The position numbers were made by a program, and so were the translations under genes. Source: Paenibacillus_D tarimensis_A (lineage in GTDB: Bacteria; Bacillota; Bacilli; Paenibacillales; Paenibacillaceae). Taken from it: DNA of 64,000 bases. The notes beneath the pieces were generated by a model, which made no database searches, had not been told where the DNA came from, and worked only from the letters and a program-made list of their open reading frames with translations. Positions 9,234 through 17,701 of the stretch are shown piece after piece (the stretch's first letter is position 1; each line of letters opens with the position of its first letter). Where the stretch lies: NCBI GenBank assembly GCA_041281825.1, contig CP166298.1, positions 124,001 to 188,000 of the forward strand, written 5' to 3'.

Positions 9234-9839
9234 TTGCAACCTAAAGACGTGCGGGCGCATCTGATTAGTAGGAGAGGGGGAGCCGGTCTGGATGTCGTTC
9301 AGAAGTTAAAAGAAAAAGATGAATACGCGCTGCAAGCGCTCATGGAGCAATATGGGGGCATGCTGCTGCGGACCGCCTGTTTGCTCATGAAAGACCGGCA
9401 GGCTGCGGAAGAAGCCGTCCAAGATACGTTTATTCAAGCCTATAACAAGATTAGGCAGCTTAACGATCCGAGTAAGCTGACGAGCTGGCTCTGCCGTATA
9501 TTAATCAACCGCTGCCGCATGAGGCAGCGCACCTGGAGCTGGAAGCATCTGCTTCCGTCCGACCGGGTGGAGCAGATAATGGAAACGTCCGGATCCGGGC
9601 CCGGTCCGGAAGATCAGCTGCTTGTCCAGCTGCGAAATAATCGGTTGAGCGACGCGATTCGGCGGCTTGACTATAAATATCGGGAGGTCATCACGCTCTA
9701 TTACTACAACGAAATGAGTGTGGCGGATATAACGGAGCTGCTTGAAAGCAACGAAAATACGATTAAGGCCAGGCTGGCCCGAGGACGGAGCCGGCTGAAG
9801 GCGATGTTGGAGCAGAAGGAGGATGGGGATGAAGGCTGA
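9234..9839 (+). CDS. ECF-type RNA polymerase sigma factor
   Basis: An ECF (extracytoplasmic function) sigma-70 factor. Region 2 is seen at about 28-100 (LLRTACLLMKDRQAAEEAVQ DTFIQAY..LTSWLCRILINRC) and region 4 at about 135-190 (AIRRLDYKYREVITLYYYNE, then ENTIKARLARGRSRLK as the helix-turn-helix). The start is uncertain. The frame opens at TTG 9234, but the only strong ribosome site (GGAGAGGGGG, 9270-9281) points to a start near 9288, giving MDVVQKLKEKDEYALQALM, where most ECF factors begin. The stop lies inside the next gene (17-base overlap). Probable cognate regulator: the membrane protein that follows. Confidence 0.85.
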   Translation: MQPKDVRAHLISRRGGAGLDVVQKLKEKDEYALQALMEQYGGMLLRTACLLMKDRQAAEEAVQDTFIQAYNKIRQLNDPSKLTSWLCRILINRCRMRQRTWSWKHLLPSDRVEQIMETSGSGPGPEDQLLVQLRNNRLSDAIRRLDYKYREVITLYYYNEMSVADITELLESNENTIKARLARGRSRLKAMLEQKEDGDEG

Positions 9840-10164
9840 GCGCGAGCGGTTGAAACAGAAACTGGATGAGGAGCTTGAGGCAGTGGAGTTTACGCGGCAA
9901 GACGAGGTGATTAAACGGACGCATCCCCGGACATGGCAAGACGCAGTCGTTTCCTGGTGGAATAAAGAGATCGAGCTGCCGCTCGTGCCGATCGGTATCG
10001 CCGCGAGTTTCCTTTTTGCGCTGGTAACGTTTAATAATCTGAATGGGCATACTGTGGAACCTCCCGTTATAAGAGAACAGCGTCAGCTCGTTGAAGTGGC
10101 GGGCAACACGTACTGGAAGGATGATTACGAGAGGGCGGTGGCCTACAGTGAAAGTAAGCATTAA
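9829..10164 (+). CDS. Small membrane protein, candidate anti-sigma factor
   Basis: About 111 residues with one transmembrane segment (about 50-68, LPLVPIGIAASFLFALVTF). The charged N-terminal half would face the cytoplasm and a short C-terminal half the outside. No zinc-finger or other known anti-sigma domain is visible. The anti-sigma role is inferred from its overlap with an ECF sigma gene, its one-pass topology and the operon. AAGGAGG ends 7 bases before ATG 9829, so this start is preferred over ATG 9823. Confidence 0.55.
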   Translation: MKAERERLKQKLDEELEAVEFTRQDEVIKRTHPRTWQDAVVSWWNKEIELPLVPIGIAASFLFALVTFNNLNGHTVEPPVIREQRQLVEVAGNTYWKDDYERAVAYSESKH

Positions 10165-12409
10165 AATCAAACATTTGGTTCTTGCGGGGCTGTCCGGTTG
10201 TATCCTTTGGGCGCTTTTCTTCCAGGTCATTGTTCCGAAGCTTCAAGTCCATTTCGCACAGGAGCAGTTCGAGCATGGGAGCATCGAAGGAAAGGAACGA
10301 TTGCTTCATGTACTGCACTCCACATCGGACACGGAAAAATGGGAGCTGATCCGGAAATATATCATTGAACCCGGTCCGGATGGGAGCGCATATCGTTATA
10401 ATGTGTACATCGGTCCAGATTTCGTGCAGACGAATGACAGCTCAACCATTAATGCTGTCCCTGACTTGAGCTGGGAAGAGAAGCTGCCCTATCTGGAAGC
10501 TTATCTTAATGAAGGACCGGCAGACGGTTATATGGTCCGCGCGGCCAAACAGCTTGCTTATTATTACGGCAGCGAAGAACGGCTGCAACAGGCACTGGAA
10601 GCGCTGGAGCTTGGGGAGGAACGGCTGAACGACAACTTTGCGAACCAGCGGCTGGAGCTGATGTATGAACGGGCGAAGCTGTATGCACAGCATGGTGAAG
10701 CGGAAAAGGCGGAATGGGTGCTGGATGAATTATCGTTGCAGCTTAACCCGGACTATGATTATTTAAACGGCAGTATTGTACAGCTTCGGGCGCAATTGCT
10801 CATTCGCAGAGGGGACATACAAGAAGCTCTTAAGGAAGTGAGCCTTGAGCTTGAGGCCTATAAGAAAGAGCTGGAGCGGGAGAAGGTGAAGTTTCCCGAA
10901 CTGGATCACGGAACGCCTGTCAATCTGGAGCTGTTAACTCAGTTGGAAGAGCATCTCAAACAGGCAGTGGGGAAAAACGGAGGCGTAGTTTCAACCTTAT
11001 CCGGCACGGTGAAACGAAGCGACGGCACTCCGATGGCGCAGGTTGGCGTTTATTTGCGGGAACGTAAAGCGGTACATCATAGCGTAATCGAAGGAGAACC
11101 TTATCAAACGATAACCGATACGAGGGGGCGCTTCGAATTTACAGGCGTTCTGCCGGGGAGCTATCAGTTGGCGATCGGGATTCAATTTGCTCAGATCGAC
11201 GGATGGACGTGGCCGGTAATGAACGATGAGTGGATTGATATTAAGGGGGGCGGGAACCTGACCAAGGAGATCACCTTCTATCCGCTGATGGACATCAAGG
11301 AGCCCGTCGATTCGGCAGTCATTACGGGGGATACGATCCGATTCCGTTGGGAGCCTGTCGACGGGGCGGCATATTATAATCTTAATGGAACCTTGAAAAG
11401 CGAGAGCGGTTCGGTCGGCACCGTGCTGCAAACTCATATTCCGGAAGCGCAGATCGAACTGCCGGTCGAAGCGCTTTATGACAATATGTCTGGCATCGTT
11501 TATAGCTCTTACGGCGAGGACGAACCGGTAATCGACACCTCCGTGCTGCTTGGCTTTGCCAATCCGGAGAACCGTTTCTCGTGGAGTGTCGAAGCTTTTG
11601 ACAAGGACGGAAAATTGCTGACGAGAAGTAACGGATACCGGTTGAACGAGAAGACGATGGGAAGCCTGCCTTTCTTCTATCTGAACGAACGGTCCTTGAC
11701 AGAAGTCGATCGCTTGCTGCTGGAACGACGGCTGGATGAAGCGATGGATGCCTACAAGAAGGCATTTGATTCGAACCGTCAGGACCGTCACAGCCTTCGC
11801 ATGATCATCCGGCTGTATGACGCCAAATCTTCTCAGTTGGATAAGCGGGAAAGGGATCCGGAGGCGCTGCCCTATATCAAACAGATGGTGGCATTGAACC
11901 CTACGGGGAGGTATATATCAATGCTGGTCGATTATTACTACTCGAGGAAGGAATGGGCGAGTTATAGCAAGTACTACGAAATGTATGCAGAAATGGACCG
12001 CCTCTCATCATACCAAAAATCAATCCACGCGACGGCCTTAATGAAGCAGGGCAAGCTGGAAGAAGCGGGGGAGCAGTTTGCGGCTGTTATGGAAGAGGAT
12101 CTAAGCCACCGATTTATCGGCAATTACTTGGCGGTGGAGCTATATACGACGGGATCGTTCGAATCCGCTGCAGCGCTAGCCGATAAATACCCGGAGCGTT
12201 CCTACGGTGCCGCGGTCTGGTCGGAGGTCGTTGAGGCGCTTGCGGAAGAAGCGAAACAAGCGGAAAATCCGCAGGCCTATTGGGAGGAATTAAAGGAAAA
12301 GCTGGAGTGGTTCTTTAATGACGATCAGGAACGGTATGATCAGTGGAGAACATTAAACAAGCATCGTGCGCTGAGAGCTTTCATGAAGGCCCTGCATGAG
12401 GTAAGATAG
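10148..12409 (+). CDS. Membrane-anchored TPR protein with carboxypeptidase-regulatory-like domain
   Basis: About 753 residues. GTG 10148 is chosen because it places the hydrophobic anchor (about 8-30, LVLAGLSGCILWALFFQVIV) at the N-terminus and overlaps the previous stop by 17 bases, like the previous junction. Residues about 125-260 hold TPR-like helices (AAKQLAYYYGSEERLQQALEA...). About 285-380 is a beta-sandwich carboxypeptidase-regulatory-like domain (VSTLSGTVKRSDGTPMAQVG...TDTRGRFEFTGVLPGSYQLA). About 540-740 holds a second TPR-like stretch. The protein would face outside. As third gene of the sigma operon it may be the sensor or an output of the system; I do not recognise a named family. 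Confidence 0.65.
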   Translation: MKVSIKIKHLVLAGLSGCILWALFFQVIVPKLQVHFAQEQFEHGSIEGKERLLHVLHSTSDTEKWELIRKYIIEPGPDGSAYRYNVYIGPDFVQTNDSSTINAVPDLSWEEKLPYLEAYLNEGPADGYMVRAAKQLAYYYGSEERLQQALEALELGEERLNDNFANQRLELMYERAKLYAQHGEAEKAEWVLDELSLQLNPDYDYLNGSIVQLRAQLLIRRGDIQEALKEVSLELEAYKKELEREKVKFPELDHGTPVNLELLTQLEEHLKQAVGKNGGVVSTLSGTVKRSDGTPMAQVGVYLRERKAVHHSVIEGEPYQTITDTRGRFEFTGVLPGSYQLAIGIQFAQIDGWTWPVMNDEWIDIKGGGNLTKEITFYPLMDIKEPVDSAVITGDTIRFRWEPVDGAAYYNLNGTLKSESGSVGTVLQTHIPEAQIELPVEALYDNMSGIVYSSYGEDEPVIDTSVLLGFANPENRFSWSVEAFDKDGKLLTRSNGYRLNEKTMGSLPFFYLNERSLTEVDRLLLERRLDEAMDAYKKAFDSNRQDRHSLRMIIRLYDAKSSQLDKRERDPEALPYIKQMVALNPTGRYISMLVDYYYSRKEWASYSKYYEMYAEMDRLSSYQKSIHATALMKQGKLEEAGEQFAAVMEEDLSHRFIGNYLAVELYTTGSFESAAALADKYPERSYGAAVWSEVVEALAEEAKQAENPQAYWEELKEKLEWFFNDDQERYDQWRTLNKHRALRAFMKALHEVR

Positions 12410-12545
12410 TTGATGAAGACCCGAAGCCAAATTGCTAAGGAGGGGGATACCCCCCTCTGCTGTATTCATCGTGATTCTCTAGGTTTTGCCTAAAAAATCT
12501 TTTATATTGTAAGTATTTAATCGGTCAGGAACAGCCGACGGTTTG

Positions 12546-13082
12546 TTACTGCTTCCATTCAAGCGATTCGTCCGGATCGGCCAAGGTTCGCCCGTAGTAG
12601 CGCTGGGAATGGAAATTATGAATTTCGCTGCAGGCCTTCCGCATTTTTTCCATAATGACGGTTTGGTCTTCCTCGAACGGGGGCCAATACAAAATGTTCA
12701 TCTCGAACGTTTCTCCTTGTGCATCCTCGCGGGTATAACGGATACGGTCGGCTTTCTTGAACCCGTTCTTTAAATAGAATTTCATCCGTTTGCCGGTGTC
12801 TTCATCGCTTGCATCAACGGGTTCGGCTTCAAGCAGTATCATTTTTTCCTTTTGCTTGAATCGGTCCAACACCTTGGAGCCGATTCCCTTACCTCTCTCT
12901 CTGGAGGTGACCAGCAAATAATCAATAAAGATAAAGGTCGGAAATTCGGCATACAACACAATGTATTCGGATGTTTCTTCCTTGTGATAGTAGGGATAAG
13001 TTTCAAGCAAGGCTTTTAACTGTCCGCGGTTTTTCATTTCGTGTTCCGGAAAATAATCGTTAAGCTTCTCATACCATTGCAT
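12546..13082 (-). CDS. GNAT family N-acetyltransferase
   Basis: A 178-residue GCN5-related acetyltransferase. The acetyl-CoA binding motif A is at about 60-78 (VTSRERGKGIGSKVLDRF, with the R-x-x-G-x-G core), followed by MILLEAEP and FYLKNGFKKADRIRYT as motif B. Acceptor unknown. A GGAGGTGG ribosome site lies just upstream of the ATG. It converges with the sigma operon, and a G/C hairpin without a T-run lies between them at 12440-12457. Confidence 0.85.
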   Translation of the reverse strand: MQWYEKLNDYFPEHEMKNRGQLKALLETYPYYHKEETSEYIVLYAEFPTFIFIDYLLVTSRERGKGIGSKVLDRFKQKEKMILLEAEPVDASDEDTGKRMKFYLKNGFKKADRIRYTREDAQGETFEMNILYWPPFEEDQTVIMEKMRKACSEIHNFHSQRYYGRTLADPDESLEWKQ

Positions 13083-13279
13083 TCATACCACCTCCGCCTG
13101 TATACACTTATTTTCTTCCAGTTCGGAAGAATTATACAGAAGTATGATGACCTTGACCGCTTGATGAATCATTTTGAAAATTGTCGAATTTTACCCTTCG
13201 TTTATACCTGTTAATCGTTTATACTTGATAGGACACGAATCAGGGCTTACAGGAATTAATCTTAAGCGGATTGTTCATC

Positions 13280-14332
13280 ATGATTTGGCAAATCGGGGCT
13301 CAACGAGAGGAGTTTTTAAATATTCATACAGAAGATAAGGATCAGTGGAGATATAATGTTGCGCCTTTTGAAAAATCGCATTTAAAACGCAGCATTTGGC
13401 AGCTTTTGAATACGACTTTACCTTTCTTTATTTTATGGTATTTTGCTTATTTAAGTTTGTCCGTCTCCTATTGGCTGACTTTGGCACTTGCCGTTCCGGC
13501 GGCGGGCTTTCTTATCCGGATCTTTATTATTTTCCATGATTGCTGCCATAATTCCTTTTTTAAAAACCGCAGTCTAAATGCAATCGTCGGCACGATCACC
13601 GGTGTGTTAACCTGCTGCCCGTATCTTCAATGGAAATATACACATTCCGTCCACCATGCAACGAGCAGCAATCTGAACAAAAGGGGAGTAGGGGATGTTT
13701 GGACCCTTACGGTAGACGAGTACTTGTCATTGCCCCCGCTGCGCCGGATGATCTACCGTTTATACCGCAATCCGCTGGTGATGTTCGGTCTGGGACCGGT
13801 GTATATTTTTCTAATCGATTACAGGTTTAACCGAAAACGTGCAGGTCGAAAAGAGCGCATCAATACCTATATTACGAATGCGGGAATCGCCGGAGCCGCA
13901 GGTCTGTTATGCTGGATGTTCGGATGGCAGTCCTTCCTATTGATTCAAGGACCGGTGTTCTTGCTTTCCGGCATGGCCGGTATATGGCTGTTTTACGTAC
14001 AGCACCAATTTGAGGACACCTATTTTGAGAAGGAAGAGGAATGGGACTACGTAAGCGCCGCCATGCAAGGAAGCTCGTATTACAGATTGCCGAAGATTTT
14101 GCAATGGATCACGGGAAACATCGGCTTTCATCATATTCACCATTTAAGTCCCCGGGTGCCGAATTACCATTTGCAACGGGTGCATAACAGCCATCCCTCG
14201 TTCCGAAACGTCACTTCCATCGGTCTGGTAACCAGTCTTCGTTCGCTTCGTTACCGGCTCTGGAACGAGCAGAGCAAGAAGTTTATCGGATTCAAGGATC
14301 TCAAGAATATCAAGTCCGCGGCAGATGCCTAG
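13280..14332 (+). CDS. Membrane fatty acid desaturase
   Basis: An integral-membrane di-iron desaturase that would introduce a double bond into membrane-lipid acyl chains. All three histidine boxes are present: HDCCHNS (about 90), HSVHH (about 123) and HIHHL (about 292, with another His just before). Hydrophobic pairs lie at about 45-90 and 205-245. At 350 residues it matches the Bacillus Des type. TTG 13271 is possible, but ATG 13280 is preferred; no strong ribosome site is visible for either. No adjacent two-component system like DesKR is present. It ends in a terminator shared with nothing else. Confidence 0.9.
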   Translation: MIWQIGAQREEFLNIHTEDKDQWRYNVAPFEKSHLKRSIWQLLNTTLPFFILWYFAYLSLSVSYWLTLALAVPAAGFLIRIFIIFHDCCHNSFFKNRSLNAIVGTITGVLTCCPYLQWKYTHSVHHATSSNLNKRGVGDVWTLTVDEYLSLPPLRRMIYRLYRNPLVMFGLGPVYIFLIDYRFNRKRAGRKERINTYITNAGIAGAAGLLCWMFGWQSFLLIQGPVFLLSGMAGIWLFYVQHQFEDTYFEKEEEWDYVSAAMQGSSYYRLPKILQWITGNIGFHHIHHLSPRVPNYHLQRVHNSHPSFRNVTSIGLVTSLRSLRYRLWNEQSKKFIGFKDLKNIKSAADA

Positions 14333-14354
14333 GTTGCGGTCACATAACAGGAAC

Positions 14355-14396
14355 AGGATCCCGTGCCCGCTTAGCGGTACGGGATCCTCTTTTTTT
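14355..14396 (+). terminator. Intrinsic terminator after the desaturase
   Basis: AGGATCCCGT (14355-14364) pairs perfectly with ACGGGATCCT (14379-14388), followed by C and seven T. Confidence 0.9.
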
Positions 14397-14403
14397 AAAA
14401 ATC

Positions 14404-15165
14404 GTGCGATTGATGAAATCCAGGAACAAAAGAATAAAAATGGGCTTGTTTGTCCGCATTGCAATAATCACTCGGTTGTGCGATTTGGAAAATACGTTAT
14501 TAAAACACGTACTGGAGAGGTCAAGCGGCAACGTGACCGCTGTAAATCCTGCCGTCAAACATTCAACGACCTCACCAACACCCCTCTTCAACGGACCAGA
14601 AGACCTTATCTTTGGGTTCGATTCATCGAATGTATGATTGAGGGTTTTTCGCTGAGGAAATGTGCCAAGCTGTTGCATGATGAGGTAACTCATGTAACCC
14701 TGTTTTACTGGCGGCATAGGATTCTTGCCGCTCTGAAACAAATTCCAACCGAAACGTTTCAGGGCATCATCGAAATGATGAGACTTATTTCTTGTTCTCT
14801 GAAAAGGGCAAAAGGAATATCACGAGTCAAACGTACTTTGTACCGATTCGTGGAGGGCATTTAGTTCCTTCGCTAATTCGAAAGGCTTAGCCCGTTACCT
14901 TTTCAAGTCGGATGGTAAACAGCGTGTTAAAGGCGTTTACCACATTCAGAATGTAAACAACTATCATAGTCGGCTGAAACGCTGGATTGACCGCTTTAAT
15001 GGTGTAGCAACCAAGTATTTGCAACATTATCTAGTTTGGTTCCGTTACTTAGATAGCAAGGAATACGAGAATACAACGTCGAATAAGAAAAATATGCTGG
15101 TTCGTTCATGTTTGTATCCAGTTACAGAAACGAATTATTTACTTAGAAAGACGAGGTTAAATCGT
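14404..15165 (+). pseudogene. IS1595-like (ISXO2-type) transposase relic, frameshifted and internally deleted
   Basis: The N-terminal part is intact: a zinc ribbon (CPHC ... CKSC) and the helical DNA-binding region (RRPYLWVRFIECMIEGFSLR). Near 14775 one base is missing. Shifting the frame gives IDETYFLFSEKGKRNIT, the first catalytic Asp block of the ISXO2-like DDE domain. After about 14820 the middle of the catalytic domain is absent. From about 14863 a third frame resumes with the C-terminal part (SDGKQRVKGVYHIQNVNNYH ... RLKRWIDRFNG). No terminal inverted repeats were identified. The element is dead, and the next gene begins at its 3' end. Confidence 0.8.
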
Positions 15166-15592
15166 GAGATACAATTTACGTCATTTTTTATTTATCATTG
15201 TTTTGATTGGTTTGTTGTCATTACTCACAGGGTGTAAGAGTGGTAACGAAAATAACGAATTCTCTCAAATAGGAAAGGGTTTTGCCGAAAGTAGCAATGA
15301 GCTTAACAAGGAACCAGGTATTATTCTTACGGGGTATGCTAGCAACCCTGAAGAGAGTTTATTTAGAGTGGGAATAGAGTTTGACCGCAACAAAATAACA
15401 ATTGAACAATTGAAAAAAGTTGTTGATTCTTACCTCGATAATGCTACAACGTATACTGAGGAGAAAGACCCTAAAAAGCTATTATTACCATATAATTTCC
15501 GAATTGAAGAGTTGGGCGGCAAAGAAAATCTTCCAATAATTGCAGAAAAAGCCGCTGGTTCTAGCGAGTTTACATGGAAAGAAACTAAATAA
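15164..15592 (+). CDS. Hypothetical AT-rich lipoprotein
   Basis: A 142-residue protein with a signal sequence and lipobox (IVLIGLLSLLTGC, Cys about 24), then a polar, lysine- and glutamate-rich domain with no family I recognise. The start is GTG 15164 with GAGG 8 bases upstream. Its base composition is clearly more AT-rich than the surroundings, and it sits directly against the transposase relic, which suggests acquisition by transfer. A tract of ten G and an inverted repeat follow the stop. Confidence 0.6.
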   Translation: MRYNLRHFLFIIVLIGLLSLLTGCKSGNENNEFSQIGKGFAESSNELNKEPGIILTGYASNPEESLFRVGIEFDRNKITIEQLKKVVDSYLDNATTYTEEKDPKKLLLPYNFRIEELGGKENLPIIAEKAAGSSEFTWKETK

Positions 15593-15646
15593 AATTTAAG
15601 GGGGGGGGGTGTTCATATCGACATCCTCCTTAAATTTCCCTATAAA
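15593..15646 (+). terminator. Inverted repeat containing a G10 tract after the lipoprotein gene
   Basis: AAATTTAAGG at the start of this block pairs with CCTTAAATTT at its end, and TGT/ACA pair inside. There is no T-run, so it is a weak terminator candidate or just a palindrome. The run of ten G at 15599-15608 could vary in length or hide a sequencing error. Confidence 0.4.
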
Positions 15647-15681
15647 TCAACATCCATATTTAACATAGCCTTTTATAATAG

Positions 15682-15812
15682 AAGCATAAGTTTCACTCTT
15701 ATACACGCTTATATTACTCCACAAAACGAAGCATCGCCCGTAAAAGGAAGGCGAATATCGTTGCTGCTCGCTCTAGGTACGGTGTTATGGAAATGAAGCT
15801 TTGCCGCCAGAG
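15682..15812. repeat. Dispersed repeat family B, copy 2
   Basis: It starts with ATAAGTTTCACTCTTATA, then ACAAAACGAAGCATCGCCCG. A second hairpin unit follows at about 15794-15824 (GCTTTGCCGCC / GGACGGCAAAGC). The order of blocks matches the copies at 4486 and 17838, but this copy is diverged and has two hairpin units. Confidence 0.6.
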
Positions 15813-15858
15813 GACGGCAAAGCTGTCTATGCTAGAAAAGCGAGTCATCTACATGCCC

Positions 15859-16968
15859 TTATATGTTGAACGCCACCGCTATTACAACGGGAACGGCGAT
15901 AATTGCCAGAAGGATGATCCATGCGAGCGGCCTCGCCATATTGATCGTCCACCCGACTCCGAATCGTTTCTCTACAAATAGAGCGGGATCCCCGGGATTG
16001 AAGTATACAATTCCAAGCTTCCAATATTGATCCTGATCGGCTATGGAGGCTGCCGGATTGGGATTGGCGAAAGGGAGCCTGATTCGGCTGCCTCCCTGGC
16101 CTGTCACAACCGACAACGCGATGGATCCGACAACAACAATGCCGGCAAAAATCATCGGTACGGTCAAGACGACCGAAGCGCTCCATTCGAACAGCATGCT
16201 CAGCTGCGTAAAGTGAATTAATCCGATCGTTAAAAACCCTAGCACAGTCAGAAAAGCGGACCAGCGTCTGCGAAACACGGCGTTCCGCCGCAGCGAGCCT
16301 TCGGGGTCGCTTGGCTCCACCAGTTGTTTGCTGCGGCCGATGACGTAGTTCAGGAATATAAACAAAGCCAGCAAAAAGGTTTGGAGAGCAACAGGCCATA
16401 GAACGGCCGGATAGCTTTTATCCACGCTGCGGGTAACTTCGCCGTCAAAACCGTATTTCATCGGTAAATGTTCCGGGAAGCTGCCGTATCCGATAATTCC
16501 GGTAGCCAGCGTTGCTGCGATAATGAGCGCATGCAGCAGGAACCAGCCGTTAGATACCGTGAGCTTGCTCTGCCTGAACTTTGTGTCCACGATTACGTGG
16601 CGGGCGGCATGCTGCGACCATTTTTGCTCCGATTTGAGCTGCTTCACGGTGAAATGCTGCTTTAAATAAATCGCAAAGGAAAAGAAGATATATCCAAGCA
16701 GATGACCGACATACAGCATAGCCCATGTCTCTTCATCGCCGGCGCCCCTTATAAACCACAGCGCCGACAGGGTAGCCGCCGCACCTAAGACCGCATTAAT
16801 CCATACATACTGCCGGCGGATTGCGACGATTTCCGGATGCTGCTGCGCTTCCTCGGGGATCGTGACGCCAAAGCTTTCGATTTTCCGGGTTAAGTAAGGG
16901 ATCACCGTTAATAGAACGCCCACCGGAATAAACACAAGTAAAATAATCCACACAGACCACTCAGCCAT
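15859..16968 (-). CDS. DUF1648 / DUF5808 membrane protein
   Basis: A 369-residue polytopic membrane protein with about eight hydrophobic segments. A DUF1648-type motif is seen at about 170-188 (FPEHLPMKYGFDGEVTRSVD), and a DUF5808-type stretch near 315-345 (WKLGIVYFNPGDPALFVEKR). Function unknown; the family is related to SdpI-like immunity/signal membrane proteins. It has an AGGAGG-type ribosome site. The GntR gene lies upstream on the same strand, separated by family A repeats. A GntR plus DUF1648 pair is common in Bacillota, so control by that GntR protein is likely. Confidence 0.75.
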   Translation of the reverse strand: MAEWSVWIILLVFIPVGVLLTVIPYLTRKIESFGVTIPEEAQQHPEIVAIRRQYVWINAVLGAAATLSALWFIRGAGDEETWAMLYVGHLLGYIFFSFAIYLKQHFTVKQLKSEQKWSQHAARHVIVDTKFRQSKLTVSNGWFLLHALIIAATLATGIIGYGSFPEHLPMKYGFDGEVTRSVDKSYPAVLWPVALQTFLLALFIFLNYVIGRSKQLVEPSDPEGSLRRNAVFRRRWSAFLTVLGFLTIGLIHFTQLSMLFEWSASVVLTVPMIFAGIVVVGSIALSVVTGQGGSRIRLPFANPNPAASIADQDQYWKLGIVYFNPGDPALFVEKRFGVGWTINMARPLAWIILLAIIAVPVVIAVAFNI

Positions 16969-16981
16969 TTTTTTCCTCCTA

Positions 16982-17153
16982 ACATAGGGATCTTTGAGTG
17001 GAGCTCAAAGTCTCTCCGATTACATAGGGATCTTTGAGCATGACATAGGGATCTTTGAGTGGAGCTCAAAGTCTCTCAGCTTCTCAAAGTCTCTCAGCTC
17101 CTCAAAGTCTCACTGCTTCTCAAAGTCTCACTGCTTCTCAAAGTCTCTCAGCC
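16982..17153. repeat. Dispersed repeat family A, copy 1
   Basis: Two units of ATAGGGATCTTTGAG...GGAGCTCAAAGTCTCT, with a third partial one between them, are followed by four to five tandem 18-bp units of the form TCTCxCxGCTTCTCAAAG. TTTGAG and CTCAAA form hairpins. The array fills the space between the GntR and DUF1648 genes and extends into the last codons of the GntR gene. Related copies: 28676-28730 and 50980-51143. Confidence 0.9.
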
Positions 17154-17527
17154 TTAAACTGTTGAAACAGATTTCTGCACTCTTCCACAAACTGCTCTTC
17201 CGTATGTTCCCGGCATACCGCTTCCGCCACTAAGGGGCGAAGCTGTTCACGCATTCGTACCATATAGTCATCATCAGCGGAAGGAAAGCCGTCGGGATTA
17301 ATAATGACTCCTTTCTGCCGGTGAATCTGCACATACCCTTCTTGCTTTAACAGCTGGTACGCCTTGTTCACGGTATGAAGGTTAATGCCCAGGTCTGCCG
17401 CCATGCCGCGGACGGAAGGAAGCGCTTCTCCGGGTGTAAGCTGTCTGCCGGCAATGCCTTCGATAATCTGATTGACCAGTTGAGTGTAGATTGGCACTTC
17501 CGACTGTAAGTCGATACGAAGCAGCAC
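17138..17527 (-). CDS. GntR family regulator, YtrA subfamily
   Basis: A short GntR regulator of 129 residues. The winged helix lies at about 10-75 (IYTQLVNQIIEGIAGRQLTP, then LPSVRGMAADLGINLHTVNK AYQLLKQEGYV), and the helical tail of about 50 residues is typical of the YtrA group. GTG 17527 is chosen because GGGAGG lies 8 bases upstream; upstream ATG codons would put that site inside the gene. The last residues (AERL) are encoded by the family A repeat that follows. It probably represses its own promoter and the downstream DUF1648 gene. Confidence 0.85.
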   Translation of the reverse strand: MLLRIDLQSEVPIYTQLVNQIIEGIAGRQLTPGEALPSVRGMAADLGINLHTVNKAYQLLKQEGYVQIHRQKGVIINPDGFPSADDDYMVRMREQLRPLVAEAVCREHTEEQFVEECRNLFQQFKAERL

Positions 17528-17552
17528 TTTTCGTTCACCTCCCGACATATAT

Positions 17553-17590
17553 GTTCTAATTGTTATAATAGAACTATAACACACAAACAA
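17553..17590 (-). promoter_or_regulatory. Promoter and palindromic operator of the GntR gene
   Basis: GTTCTAAT...TAGAAC (17553-17574) is a near-perfect 22-bp palindrome. On the minus strand TTGTTT (17590-17585), a 17-base spacer and TATAAC (17567-17562) make a promoter whose -10 box lies inside the palindrome. This is the expected geometry for autorepression by a YtrA-type GntR protein. Confidence 0.65.
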
Positions 17591-17701
17591 TTGAAAATCA
17601 ATTGTTGCTGCAGCCCCATGTAATTGCGGCAGAAGTCCTTGGCATGACCGAAATAATCAATGATTCCTCATTGAAGCTGAGTATGTTATAGTAAGGGTAG
17701 G

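Noticed and set aside
17090..17150. CRISPR-like appearance of the 18-bp tandem units
   Set aside because: Units are directly adjacent with no unique spacers and no cas genes nearby.
16994..17233. An open frame across family A repeats giving a serine-lysine repeat peptide
   Set aside because: The 18-bp unit keeps the frame open by chance (six codons). It has no ribosome site and overlaps the GntR gene on the other strand.
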